IMG/VR virus record: IMGVR_UViG_3300032241_002679
Coordinates: 62,001 to 126,000 of that record
DNA length: 64,000 nucleotides
Strand: one strand, 5' to 3'
From: a virus
The notes under the pieces were generated by a model. It ran no database searches. It worked only from the letters and a program-made list of their open reading frames with translations, and was not told where the DNA came from. The position numbers and the translations under genes are program-made. Each line of letters begins with the position of its first letter. Position 1 is the stretch's first letter. Shown in pieces: positions 36,666 to 45,576 of the stretch.

Positions 36666-37682
36666 TTATTTAAAGTAATCACACCAAATATTCTTAGCTT
36701 GATCAGAAATATTAATAAGATTTTTTTTGTTTAATTTTTGTAAATTAGTTATTTTAAAATAATTTGCAAATCTTAATTTATCCATAATATCATTGCTATC
36801 TGTTGCATCCGCTTTATAAAAATAATTTAACCAAGATATCTCTTTTGAGCCAATAACTGGAATATTTTGATTTACAAAATCTGCTGCTACAATATTAAAT
36901 GTTTCATTAAAAGACACTTGTAAACCTAAATCCATTTGACGAATAAGTAATATAAATTCATCATGATTTAACCAAGAATGCTCTATTAATTTATGTACTT
37001 TTTGATTTTCAAATAAAGCTTTTATGTTAATTAAAACTGAGTCACCTCTTTCAATTCTACTAGAATTTATATGAAAATGAATTTCTTTATTAATTTTATT
37101 ACCAAAATCTATAGCAGCTATAGCTTGAATTAATTGGTTTTTCATTGGTCTAATAGCACCAAAACATCCAATGTCAATATGATTTTTTTCATTAAAAGAA
37201 TAGCAATTTTTTTTATCAACTGGATAATAATTAGGCATATAAACTACATGGTTAATTCCAATTTTATTCAAGTCATCTAACATTTTTTCTGAATTAACAG
37301 CAATCTTTATTTTATTGTAAGCCATTGAATTATATTTAAATAACCAATCAATTGCAATACTCTCATTTGAAATAAATGGAATTTCGGAATGAAGTCTTAT
37401 ATACCATTTGACATTTGGGTGTAATGTATGTAGTATATCAAATTTTTCAGGAACAACCCAAAGTGCCTCAATAATTACATCTGTCGGTTTATAATTATAT
37501 ACTTCCCTATCAATATCATTATTGTCATTAACTTGCACTAATTTAGATTCAATACCATTTTGATTTAACATATCATTGACAAATAATGCGCTATTATATA
37601 GTCCTGAAGAAAATACTTCTTCATTCGGCATATCATATACTCTTCTTTTTTTAAGTATAAATAAAATTTTATGTTCAGACAT
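36666..37682 (-). CDS. GT4-like glycosyltransferase
   Basis: In this 338-residue GT-B protein the N-terminal domain begins HKILFILKKR and has IRLHSEIPFISNES. The C-terminal domain begins near HIDIGCFGAIRPMKNQLIQA, typical of the phosphate-binding turn. It has SFNETFNIVAADFVNQNIPV in the position of the E-x7-E nucleotide-sugar loop. The gene stands alone between two promoter/terminator signals, inside the head module. It is the only sugar gene there, so it may modify the virion itself; the target is unknown. Confidence 0.75.
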   Translation of the reverse strand: MSEHKILFILKKRRVYDMPNEEVFSSGLYNSALFVNDMLNQNGIESKLVQVNDNNDIDREVYNYKPTDVIIEALWVVPEKFDILHTLHPNVKWYIRLHSEIPFISNESIAIDWLFKYNSMAYNKIKIAVNSEKMLDDLNKIGINHVVYMPNYYPVDKKNCYSFNEKNHIDIGCFGAIRPMKNQLIQAIAAIDFGNKINKEIHFHINSSRIERGDSVLINIKALFENQKVHKLIEHSWLNHDEFILLIRQMDLGLQVSFNETFNIVAADFVNQNIPVIGSKEISWLNYFYKADATDSNDIMDKLRFANYFKITNLQKLNKKNLINISDQAKNIWCDYFK

Positions 37683-37696
37683 AATGTAGTTTTTAA

Positions 37697-37705
37697 ATAA
37701 ATATA
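37697..37705 (-). promoter_or_regulatory. ATATTTAT box
   Basis: TATATTTAT on the minus strand, 22 bp before the ATG at 37682. Confidence 0.5.
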
Positions 37706-37747
37706 ATGTCTAAACATAATTGTAATTAATAATTGGTTAATAATAAA

Positions 37748-37773
37748 AAAAACCACTCATCTGAGTGGTTTTA
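37748..37773 (-). terminator. Terminator hairpin
   Basis: AAACCACTCA / TGAGTGGTTT with a 2-base loop and T-rich flank, downstream of the gene ending at 37799 and before the next transcription unit. Confidence 0.85.
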
Positions 37774-37798
37774 TATTTAAAAATAATTTATATTTTAA

Positions 37799-38989
37799 TT
37801 ATAGAAATTCTTCTGAATCTTCTATGTTATCATTAGTTTCATTCATAGCATTATTAAATTCTTCATTCTGAATATCACGATTGACATCTTGAATAATTTC
37901 CTTCACAATATTTTTACCCTTTTTAGTACCAGCCATAATTTCTTTCATCTGACGATGAAATTCTTTAGCTGGCAATTTTGCTAATTCTGAATATACATGA
38001 TGTTTAAGAGGAAAATCATCTGGATCAAAAGCATCTGTAAATTTACCCCAAATAGCTGGACCAAGTCTCATATCCCATGGCTCAGCAGCTAAAAAATCAG
38101 CCTTATTTGTTATATAATTAGCTAATTTTGGATCTTGTGGTAAACCATGCGCTGATAATAATTCCATTACTCCTTTAACTATTTCATGTATTAACACTGG
38201 AAATACCATGGCTTGTGCATGTATAACAGCCTTTGGATTTTTTTTATTTGGATATTCAACCTTTACTACACCACCAGTAATACCATTATCTATTTTTGGA
38301 ATGACATAATACATATAATCAGCAGCTGACATCATTTTATTATATCTATTAGGCAAACGAGGATCTAAATTTAACAATTCTTCATCAACCATATGAAACA
38401 TATGATTACACTTTTTCGCAGCACCCTGTGTCATTGCATTTAGGAATCTTCTTTTATATACTTCTTCATTAGCGTTTGATATATCATCATGGCTATTAAA
38501 TTCCATATTATCAACTTGTACTGGTCTTGGATTCTTTTTAGCGCCTTCAAGACTAATTTTAGGCGTTAATTCAGCTATAATTTCTACGACATCCTCACTC
38601 ATATCATATTCTTCTCTTACCATCTTAATAGCTAATTCTTCTAAAGCTTTTTTATGTTTTTCTTCAGCCGCCATTGTTTCATATACTAATGGCATCATTT
38701 CTGAAACCAATTTTTGATTATCAATTTTATCAACATCAAAAGCTCTTTTATATCTATTTGCTACTTCACTAAAACGCTGGCCCATAATCTTTTCTTCAAA
38801 AGAACATTCATCACCCTCAGGTATAGCTGGATGTTTACCCAAAGAATGCGTTTGATTTTTTAAATCTTCTTCTAAAGCTGGATGCATCCTTTCACTTATA
38901 TTTTCTGGATATAAAACATTTTCTTTCAATATTCTTTTAATATTGACTTTGTTTAATGCTTTTTCCGCTAATTTTTTATAATCACTCAT
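37799..38989 (-). CDS. Putative virion protein, unknown
   Basis: The 396-residue, mainly helical protein is well conserved in appearance (regular hydrophobic spacing) but not recognised. The N-terminal segment KALNKVNIKRILKENVLYPE has a basic helix ending in LKE, similar to the targeting-like segments of neighbouring genes. A central region (LIHEIVKGVMELLSAHGLPQ) and an acidic C-terminal tail follow. It ends the operon at 38991-45198 and is followed by a strong terminator. A structural or packaged role is inferred from the neighbourhood. Confidence 0.5.
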   Translation of the reverse strand: MSDYKKLAEKALNKVNIKRILKENVLYPENISERMHPALEEDLKNQTHSLGKHPAIPEGDECSFEEKIMGQRFSEVANRYKRAFDVDKIDNQKLVSEMMPLVYETMAAEEKHKKALEELAIKMVREEYDMSEDVVEIIAELTPKISLEGAKKNPRPVQVDNMEFNSHDDISNANEEVYKRRFLNAMTQGAAKKCNHMFHMVDEELLNLDPRLPNRYNKMMSAADYMYYVIPKIDNGITGGVVKVEYPNKKNPKAVIHAQAMVFPVLIHEIVKGVMELLSAHGLPQDPKLANYITNKADFLAAEPWDMRLGPAIWGKFTDAFDPDDFPLKHHVYSELAKLPAKEFHRQMKEIMAGTKKGKNIVKEIIQDVNRDIQNEEFNNAMNETNDNIEDSEEFL

Positions 38990-38990
38990 A

Positions 38991-40070
38991 TTATTTTATG
39001 TCTTTTTTCTTAATTTTTTTTATAATACGAACATTTTCAGTCACTGGAGCTGCTGGAGCTGGTGTAGTAGCTGGGGCCGTATTAGTTGGTGTAGCTGGTT
39101 TACTAGTTGGTTGTTTAGCTAAACCTCTAACTGTATTTATAATATCATTTAGTTTATCAGCAGGAACACCAACTTTTTTAATAAAATCAATAATGGCAAA
39201 TTTTTGAGCATTAGGATTTTGTTTTATATTGTCAAATGTATTAGAGGGTAATGCTCTATCTATTAACCCCATCATATGTGTTACAGCTGAAGGTTCACTA
39301 GTTTGAGTAGTAGCCGCTGGTGCTGGTGCTGCTGGTGCTTCTTTTATATTTCTTTTACCGAATAAAGACTCATCAAGATATTTTTTGAATTCTTTTATGC
39401 CCATATATTTTTCATTCCCATCCATTTTAGCTTTTGCTAATTCTTCTATTGATTTAAATTTTTTTATTTTACCACTATTTAAATTTACAATAAAATGTTT
39501 ACAACCCTTAAAAAATTCTGCCTTATTAATATCTTCTTTATCTTTATTTTCTTCCTTTTCTTCTTTATTTTTTTCTTTGGTTTCTTCTTTTTTAGATTTC
39601 TCTTCTTTTTCTGATTCTTCAATAGCTTTTTTAGCTACGTTTTCTTCAAATTCTTTTAAATCATAAATTATATTTTTACCATTTTCATCTCTCTCATCTA
39701 AAGAATAAACAGCGGTTACTTTTTTTCTTTCTGGTGTAATCGCCCTACATATTTGATATTGTTTACCATTAATAGTAAATGGCTGTGATATTTTATTAGT
39801 TTTTGCATCTTTAACCTCAGAAAGATACGTAAAATTAGATGGTTTTAAAACGCTTTTTAAATCTGTCTTAATTTCTTTTTCCTCTTTTTGTACCATAATT
39901 TGAGCATCTGTGCCTTTTAATTTGGCTGCAGTGTCTTTTAATTTATTTTGTGGTACAACAACAGTTGGATGTTTACCAGAAGAACCAGTAGTAGTGGTAT
40001 TTGATGTATCATAACTAGTGATACCTTGACTTAACGCACCTTCTTTAATTTTATTTTTCTTGTTTTTCAT
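38991..40070 (-). CDS. Low-complexity, probably internal virion protein
   Basis: In this 359-residue protein an N-terminal globular stretch (FTINGKQYQICRAITPERKK) is followed by about 70 residues of Lys/Glu repeats. A second small domain (FFKGCKHFIVNLNSGKIKKF) and Pro/Ala/Thr-rich linkers with APAAPAPAATT-type runs come next. Potential cleavage sites include NIKE|AP before the Ala/Pro linker. The mosaic of charged tracts and linkers resembles proteins packed in T4-like heads. It overlaps the next gene by 20 bp. Confidence 0.5.
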   Translation of the reverse strand: MKNKKNKIKEGALSQGITSYDTSNTTTTGSSGKHPTVVVPQNKLKDTAAKLKGTDAQIMVQKEEKEIKTDLKSVLKPSNFTYLSEVKDAKTNKISQPFTINGKQYQICRAITPERKKVTAVYSLDERDENGKNIIYDLKEFEENVAKKAIEESEKEEKSKKEETKEKNKEEKEENKDKEDINKAEFFKGCKHFIVNLNSGKIKKFKSIEELAKAKMDGNEKYMGIKEFKKYLDESLFGKRNIKEAPAAPAPAATTQTSEPSAVTHMMGLIDRALPSNTFDNIKQNPNAQKFAIIDFIKKVGVPADKLNDIINTVRGLAKQPTSKPATPTNTAPATTPAPAAPVTENVRIIKKIKKKDIK

Positions 40071-40449
40071 TTTCTAATACTAAATCTTTTTCATACAGCT
40101 TATTTTGAACTTCTTCCAATGTCTCACCAAACTTAAAACATAGCCTATGTTCAGGATATGATTCATAGCTATCAGTATTTTCCCATGCTAAAGCAATCAC
40201 TCCGTCTAATGCATCCCATACAGCAAACGTATCACTATTTTGAACTACATCTAACTTTATTTCCGATTTTAATACTAAAGCTTTTTTAATAAATATATCA
40301 TGTGGTGGTTCAGGACGAGTAGATGCTGGGAATGAATCCCAGTTTTCGCCATCAATATTTTTTGTTGTATCAGAAAAAAGAAATTCATAAATAAAATTTC
40401 CTTTATAATCTTTACCGACATAATTTACATATATTAAATATAGTTTCAT
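40051..40449 (-). CDS. Hypothetical protein
   Basis: The 132-residue protein appears globular alpha/beta: MKLYLIYVNYVGKDYKGNFI at the start, an FASTRPEPPHD-like loop, then FAVWDALDGVIALAWENTDS, with a charged C-terminal end. No family is recognised. It overlaps genes on both sides (1 bp upstream, 20 bp downstream), so translation is coupled. Confidence 0.6.
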   Translation of the reverse strand: MKLYLIYVNYVGKDYKGNFIYEFLFSDTTKNIDGENWDSFPASTRPEPPHDIFIKKALVLKSEIKLDVVQNSDTFAVWDALDGVIALAWENTDSYESYPEHRLCFKFGETLEEVQNKLYEKDLVLENEKQEK

Positions 40450-40967
40450 TACTTTTTAGCTTTAGGATCTGTTTTTATGCCTGGTGTTACGTTAGGTAAA
40501 AATGGTTTATCTTTTCTACTTGGTTCTTTTACAGGCTTTATGAAAGGCTCATTTGGGCTTTTCTTTGGTTTTACTTCTGGTTTTACCTCTGGTGTCATAT
40601 TTTTTTGTTCAAATATACTATTTTTTTTTGAATTGTCAAAATTTTTACTTTCACCCATCATACCACCAATTCCGATTGAATCAATTTTTGGTGATGAATT
40701 TTGAACTAAATTTTCATGTCCTGTTCTATCCATTTGAGCTTCTAAAAAATGGCATACTTGGTCTATATCATCTTTTGCAATAGCAATATGATCTAACGCC
40801 CAATTACTATCAATTAATATTTCATCCAATTTATTTTGATCCATTTGCATAATTTTAGCAGTAGCCTCATAAATTGTTTTTATATTATTAAAAAACATAT
40901 AATTCTGTGGCCCATCTTCGTGGGTTTCAACCATTTCATGTAATTTTTTCTTAATTATATTTTTCAT
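40449..40967 (-). CDS. Packaged-protein candidate, paralogue A
   Basis: This 172-residue protein begins MKNIIKKKLHEMVE, a basic helix ending in LHE. It then shares a ~70-residue domain with the next gene upstream (QNYMFFNNIKTIYEATAKIM, WALDHIAIAKDDIDQVCHFL). After that the two diverge; here a Pro/Lys-rich tail follows. The pair is a tandem duplication with changed C-termini. The function is unknown; the N-terminus suggests co-packaging in the prohead and cleavage by the gp21-like protease. Confidence 0.6.
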   Translation of the reverse strand: MKNIIKKKLHEMVETHEDGPQNYMFFNNIKTIYEATAKIMQMDQNKLDEILIDSNWALDHIAIAKDDIDQVCHFLEAQMDRTGHENLVQNSSPKIDSIGIGGMMGESKNFDNSKKNSIFEQKNMTPEVKPEVKPKKSPNEPFIKPVKEPSRKDKPFLPNVTPGIKTDPKAKK

Positions 40968-40972
40968 ATTTT

Positions 40973-41572
40973 TTAAACTATTTTAGATACAGGTTTACTT
41001 GACCACATTCTACATGACCAATATTTTGGTGTAGTACGATCTTTAGCCTGTGAACATTTATGTCTGGCTCTGAATGATTTTCTTCTTTCTGGATTATCTC
41101 TTTTAATTTCCATATTAGGATCGCCAAAATTTACTTTAACCACATTACCCTTTTTATTTTTAACATATACTTTAAACTTTTTAACATCACCCTTTGTTGG
41201 TTTACCCAATTTAACAGATTTACCCTTATATTCAGCTTCATTCATTACAGATTCGACACTTCCATATTCATCCTCATAACCACCCTCTGTATTACCAATT
41301 TCTGGGGATAATTCTTCAACATCATCATAGCCTACATTCGCATCTAAGAAATGATGTACTTGATCTATATTTTCTTTTGCTGATGCAATATGGTCAAGTG
41401 CCCAATTATGTCCATCTGATATTAATCTATCAACTTCAGATGGTTCTAATTTTAGAATTTCGTCAACAATTTCTTTAATTGTTTTTAAATCATTAAAGAA
41501 CATATAATTTTGTTGTTCATGAGAATGTTCATTAATCATTTCGTGTAATTTTTTTGTGATTAAGTCTTTCAT
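40973..41572 (-). CDS. Packaged-protein candidate, paralogue B with Cys/Arg-rich C-terminal module
   Basis: This 199-residue protein starts MKDLITKKLHEMINE and carries the same domain as its neighbour (QQNYMFFNDLKTIKEIVDEI, WALDHIASAKENIDQVHHFL). The C-terminal module has KVNFGDPNMEIKRDNPERR, then SFRARHKCSQAKDRTTPKYW and SCRMW. This is a short basic, Cys-containing unit that recurs in phage structural proteins. It overlaps the upstream gene by 4 bp (ATGA). A packaged or head-associated nucleic-acid-binding role is likely but unproven. Confidence 0.6.
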   Translation of the reverse strand: MKDLITKKLHEMINEHSHEQQNYMFFNDLKTIKEIVDEILKLEPSEVDRLISDGHNWALDHIASAKENIDQVHHFLDANVGYDDVEELSPEIGNTEGGYEDEYGSVESVMNEAEYKGKSVKLGKPTKGDVKKFKVYVKNKKGNVVKVNFGDPNMEIKRDNPERRKSFRARHKCSQAKDRTTPKYWSCRMWSSKPVSKIV

Positions 41573-43092
41573 ATTCCTTTTTGTTTTATTTGTTTAAGAA
41601 TGTTATAAATTTTTTTTAAATTTGGTAATGTTACAATATGATAAGCATTTAATTCTTTTAAACTAAAATTGGTGTTATCGTCATTTAATTTCGACCATAT
41701 ATCATACATTGTTTTAAACTGTGGATTTTTTTTAACGAAATCTTCAAATTTATCCACAGTAATATATCTAACGCCAGAAGGGGTAATTTTATCATGATCA
41801 ATATTTCCTTCTTTATCCATTATATTTTCAGCTTCTTCATAAGCACGTTGAAGTTCTTCTAGTGTTTGTGTATTGTAAAATCCCATAATTTTATTATAAA
41901 GAAATTTAGACGGCTGAAAAGTAATTTCTTCTTGAAAAACTGGCAAAATAAGTTCTTCAAATTTTTCAAGTTTTAATTCTGCTAATTGCTTTCTTTTCAA
42001 TTGCACCATATCTTCCGCTAAGGCTAAAATTGTTTTATCCAAATTTTTTTTGAAGCTAATTTCATCCATTTTATCAACCCAATCAAGGAAAGCTTCGTTG
42101 TTGTGTTCCTCACCAGACTTTCTAAATTTATCTTGTTCCCTATTCCAATCAAATTTATGTTCAAAAATATGTCCATAATTGTATTTAAAATTTTTCCATA
42201 AATCTTTTGGGAAAAAAGTAGAATAAATTATGCCTTCTCTAAACTCGCCTTTGTCATTTACATGAAAAGCCTCATGTAATTTTTTTGCTATAAATTTTTT
42301 TATTTCTTTGTTCTCATTAGAACTTTTTTTCCCCCAACTTTTTCCCCTACCCTTTGTACCACAAGATGCTGGCGTAGGTCTACAAGCTGGATATTTTCTT
42401 TTTTCACCTTCTTGTCTACCACATGGCTTGCATTTTTTTCTTCCAGTTTTTGGATCTTTTTTGCATGTATTGCAATCCACCCAACCACTTGAACCACTGC
42501 CACCACGTCTAGCAAACCAACCATGTAATCCTTGTTTTTTTTCTTTCGAAAAATCAGTTTTTTTTGCTTCGTCTAATGGATTTTGTATGTTTACCCTTAT
42601 TTTTTCAAAAAAATCTTCGATTTCAAAAAACTTTCCATTAATTTCATTAATTACATCATTTAATTGTTTATTTGTTAAATGGTTTTGTTTTGAAATTATT
42701 TCTTTATTATAATTATATTTATTATTTGCCATACTTTCAACAATTTTTAGAGCTAATTTAGTTGCAGTATCTGTTTCTTTACTTGGAATTTGTATAAGTT
42801 TGAAATCTAGATTAAAATAAAAAAAATAATTTTCTCTTATTTTATTTATAAGATAGGTAAATTCTATTACAGTATTTAAAATATCAAACGTTATTTTTTC
42901 ATCATTAAAATAGTATTTAATGTTTTTATTGTAAGTTACATTTTGAAAAAAAACTTTGTTTTCACCTGAAGAATCTTTGAATTTTTTTAAAAATGGAATT
43001 CTCTTGATAAAAGTCTCAGGACTAATATCAATTTTTTGCAAATCTTCATTTAAACTATGTTTTTGCATTTTTAACTTTGGGGGTTTTAACAT
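41569..43092 (-). CDS. Multidomain virion-associated protein with DUF5872-like Cys-rich module
   Basis: In this 507-residue protein the N-terminal ~170 residues are unknown, helical and charged. Residues ~185-265 form a Cys-rich module: QGLHGWFARRGGSGSSGW, VDCNTCKKDPKTGRKKCKPC and KYPACRPTPASCGTKGRG. It resembles the DUF5872 family seen in phages and giant viruses. A second targeting-like helix follows (EIKKFIAKKLHEAFHVND), then a ~220-residue helical domain. The internal LHE suggests that the protein may be cut into two parts during head maturation. Confidence 0.6.
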   Translation of the reverse strand: MLKPPKLKMQKHSLNEDLQKIDISPETFIKRIPFLKKFKDSSGENKVFFQNVTYNKNIKYYFNDEKITFDILNTVIEFTYLINKIRENYFFYFNLDFKLIQIPSKETDTATKLALKIVESMANNKYNYNKEIISKQNHLTNKQLNDVINEINGKFFEIEDFFEKIRVNIQNPLDEAKKTDFSKEKKQGLHGWFARRGGSGSSGWVDCNTCKKDPKTGRKKCKPCGRQEGEKRKYPACRPTPASCGTKGRGKSWGKKSSNENKEIKKFIAKKLHEAFHVNDKGEFREGIIYSTFFPKDLWKNFKYNYGHIFEHKFDWNREQDKFRKSGEEHNNEAFLDWVDKMDEISFKKNLDKTILALAEDMVQLKRKQLAELKLEKFEELILPVFQEEITFQPSKFLYNKIMGFYNTQTLEELQRAYEEAENIMDKEGNIDHDKITPSGVRYITVDKFEDFVKKNPQFKTMYDIWSKLNDDNTNFSLKELNAYHIVTLPNLKKIYNILKQIKQKGI

Positions 43093-43132
43093 TGAAATAA
43101 TTTACATTTTTAGGTTCACCATTCTCTTATAG

Positions 43133-44137
43133 TTAGATTGCATTTTCATCAACTCCTTTCCAAATTTTTCCTTGTCTGCATTTTACAACAGCACCACTAG
43201 CATAGGCTGAAGGCCATACATCATATTTTCTTTTAGCTATTCTTGTGCATCTATCATCCTTTTCATCTAATATATCATTGGAACCTTCTTGAAACATATT
43301 ATTTTTTTTCGGATTTTCTAGAAATATATCTGTTTCTTTAATATCTATTACTTTTGAATCAGATTCAATGTCTGGAATTACAATACCATTTTTTTCTAAT
43401 TTTTTAAAAAAATTTTCTAAATCTTCTTCATTTACATAATCCTCTAAACATTCAAGAAAATATTTTCTATTTTCTGCTAAATCTTTTTCATCTACGGAAT
43501 CGCTTTCATCTTCATATGTTACGAATCTAACTAATTGTTTTTTAGCTTCGCCACCATTATCATACATTTTAATTAATATTTTAGCATCCCTCTTTTTTAG
43601 AGACATTTCATTTAATGTTTGATCGGTAGTTTCATCTGAGGGTTCTTCATTATCACCATCTGGAATATTTGTAGTTTCTGTATCCCCATCATTATTCATA
43701 TCATCATTATTACCATCCTTACCAGAAGATTTTATTTTTTTAATAATATCTTTTTGATCTTTTGGATTCATTTCAGATGCATGGGTCGCTGAAATAACAG
43801 AATTAATAGCAAATTTTTCCAATTTAAAATCAGGTTGGCCCTGTTCATCAGAATATTTTCTTAATGATTGGCCTAATTTACCAGATAATTGCTCAATAAA
43901 TTTTTTGGGATCACTTTCTTCATCAGCCTCTACACCAGCATCAAACGGTTCTTTTTCAAAAGGAGATTTATTTCCTGTGTCCTGTGTATTTTGGGAATCA
44001 ACTCCGAAATCAATATCATCAGATGGTTCTTGTGGAGCTGGTTTCTCAGTGGCTTGTGGTTCTGGAGCTGGAGCTGGGGCAGGTTTGCTGCCCAGCTTCA
44101 ACTTATATTTTGCTTCGTCTATCTTATCGAATAGACT
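43133..44137 (-). CDS. Downstream half of a probable -1 frameshift product
   Basis: This frame has no ATG for over 100 codons. It is open up to a TAA at 44144-44146 inside the A9 run and reads in sensibly from there (SLFDKIDEAKYKLKLGSKPA); the first non-ATG candidate is TTG at 44101. It encodes Pro/Ala-rich and acidic sequence and ends in a small Cys module: DRCTRIAKRKYDVWPSAYAS then GAVVKCRQGKIWKG. This is most simply the C-terminal part of the protein encoded at 44119-45198, giving a fusion of about 688 residues. Confidence 0.65.
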   Translation of the reverse strand, partial: SLFDKIDEAKYKLKLGSKPAPAPAPEPQATEKPAPQEPSDDIDFGVDSQNTQDTGNKSPFEKEPFDAGVEADEESDPKKFIEQLSGKLGQSLRKYSDEQGQPDFKLEKFAINSVISATHASEMNPKDQKDIIKKIKSSGKDGNNDDMNNDGDTETTNIPDGDNEEPSDETTDQTLNEMSLKKRDAKILIKMYDNGGEAKKQLVRFVTYEDESDSVDEKDLAENRKYFLECLEDYVNEEDLENFFKKLEKNGIVIPDIESDSKVIDIKETDIFLENPKKNNMFQEGSNDILDEKDDRCTRIAKRKYDVWPSAYASGAVVKCRQGKIWKGVDENAI

Positions 44138-45198
44138 TTTTTTTTAGAAGGAGCAAATTCTTCAATAATATTGTCCATTTCGTTTAATGATTTGGCAATA
44201 CTTAATTTTCCTTTTTTTATTTGTTTAATTGGTTTTTTATCTTCCTCATACATATTTTGTACGGCTTGTTGAATTTCATCTAATTCTTCATCCATATTAA
44301 ATTTATGCATATCAGTTGATATACCCCAACCTTCTTCTTGCATCTTATCAGCACCTCTTGGAATTTCTTTAGAATCTTTATAACCAATAAGAGCGCCATC
44401 TTTATTAACTTTAAACCCATTAATTGCGTCATAAGTACCTATAATTCTACCATTTGAAAGGTTTTTTACTTTATGAATCTCAGGAGTGAATGATTCATCA
44501 GCTTGATCACCAGCATGTTTTCCGCCTAAAGATGGTTCATTATCAATTAATTCTTCTGGCATATAATCTTCATTCTTTTCAAAATTTTCTGGATCTCTAT
44601 CTTGTGCATTAGCTGTTGCGTAATATACACCAATACCTTTTTTATCACCATATTGGTCTTTCATTCTCTTCATAACTTCTTTGTTATATTCGTCCAGAGT
44701 CATACCACATTCGCTACACATTCCTTCATACATTGGAGCCCCACAGCATTCACTCATAGGATGTTCTTCCATATTTCCCTCAGCAGCGAAGCCACTATTC
44801 ATACTATCAAAACCAGCAATATCTTCTTTTAAAAGATTATCGTTTTTTAAAATATCTATATCACCAGTAATATTATAATTTTCATATAGACTATTAAATT
44901 TAAGATTTAATTGTTTTGTTGCTTTGGCATATGAGGAATAGGCGAAGTCTTTTTTATTTTTTAAACCACCAATATATGAAAAATCTTCAATAACTAAGTT
45001 TTTTTTGTTATCAGCTATTTTAATATAATATTCATGATTTTCTCTTACAATGCCATATACTTTACCATCAGGTCCAAGTTTAGTTAATTCAACAACACTA
45101 GTCTTTTTATTTTCAACTATGGGTTGAATACCCATAAGTTCTTTCATACGTTCTGTTATTTGATTTCCCTTTAATCCGATTGGGTTTATTTTATCCAT
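44119..45198 (-). CDS. Virion-associated protein with Cys4 ribbon, upstream half of a frameshift pair
   Basis: In this 359-residue protein the N-terminal domain (VVELTKLGPDGKVYGIVREN, YYIKIADNKKNLVIEDFSYI) is followed by a compact CxxC pair, SECCGAPMYEGMCSECGMT, a probable zinc ribbon near residue 155. The rest is acidic with a KGKLSIAKSLNEMDNII helix near the C-terminus that again ends in LNE. The last codons cross a run of nine A residues, after which the -1 frame continues into the next gene. It heads the operon and has its own ATATTTAT box. Confidence 0.65.
   Translation of the reverse strand: MDKINPIGLKGNQITERMKELMGIQPIVENKKTSVVELTKLGPDGKVYGIVRENHEYYIKIADNKKNLVIEDFSYIGGLKNKKDFAYSSYAKATKQLNLKFNSLYENYNITGDIDILKNDNLLKEDIAGFDSMNSGFAAEGNMEEHPMSECCGAPMYEGMCSECGMTLDEYNKEVMKRMKDQYGDKKGIGVYYATANAQDRDPENFEKNEDYMPEELIDNEPSLGGKHAGDQADESFTPEIHKVKNLSNGRIIGTYDAINGFKVNKDGALIGYKDSKEIPRGADKMQEEGWGISTDMHKFNMDEELDEIQQAVQNMYEEDKKPIKQIKKGKLSIAKSLNEMDNIIEEFAPSKKKVYSIR
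44137..44145 (-). promoter_or_regulatory. Slippery A9 site, candidate -1 ribosomal frameshift
   Basis: The minus-strand mRNA reads TCT AAA AAA AAA GTC in the zero frame, containing A-AAA-AAA. A -1 slip continues into 300+ open codons; without it translation stops five codons later. Confidence 0.55.
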
Positions 45199-45214
45199 AA
45201 TCTTTTATTTTAAT

Positions 45215-45223
45215 ATAAATATC
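45215..45223 (-). promoter_or_regulatory. ATATTTAT box
   Basis: GATATTTAT on the minus strand, 24 bp before the ATG at 45198. Confidence 0.5.
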
Positions 45224-45241
45224 TGTTTTTCTTATTAAAGT

Positions 45242-45487
45242 TTAGTAAACATATGGGCTTCCTGTTCTATTATCAATTGTTTCACCGAGTAAATAACACG
45301 CCCCTGTACCACCACTTATACTATTTATTTTAATTTTAATAGATGAAGCTGGTGCCATATTTACAGTTACACCATTAATTACTACTGTAGTTGAAACACC
45401 ACAATAAATTTCAGTATAACTATGTGCTGTAAAATTCGCTGAATCTACTGGAACTATAAGCGAATGTATATCATTCATTAATGGCAT
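45242..45487 (-). CDS. Small beta-rich protein, possible head decoration
   Basis: The 81-residue protein is beta-rich (HSYTEIYCGVSTTVVINGVT, ASSIKIKINSISGG) with two Cys residues. It is a single small gene with its own ATATTTAT box and is separated by a terminator from the gene upstream. Size and independent expression fit a decoration or accessory virion protein, but no similarity is recognised. Confidence 0.5.
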   Translation of the reverse strand: MPLMNDIHSLIVPVDSANFTAHSYTEIYCGVSTTVVINGVTVNMAPASSIKIKINSISGGTGACYLLGETIDNRTGSPYVY

Positions 45488-45502
45488 ATTCTAATTTTTA
45501 TT

Positions 45503-45511
45503 ATAAATATT
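45503..45511 (-). promoter_or_regulatory. ATATTTAT box
   Basis: Minus-strand AATATTTAT, 23 bp before the ATG at 45487. Confidence 0.5.
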
Positions 45512-45523
45512 CAATAAAAATAA

Positions 45524-45549
45524 AAAAAGCATCTAAAAAGATGCTTTTT
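45524..45549 (-). terminator. Terminator hairpin
   Basis: AAAAGCATCT / AGATGCTTTT around a 4-base A loop, downstream of the gene ending at 45577. Confidence 0.8.
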
Positions 45550-45576
45550 GAAAAATAAGATGTTTATTTTTATAAG

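Noticed and set aside
39541-39640. Tandem DNA repeat
   Set aside because: The repetitive look comes from a Lys/Glu-rich coding tract, not from a regular nucleotide repeat.
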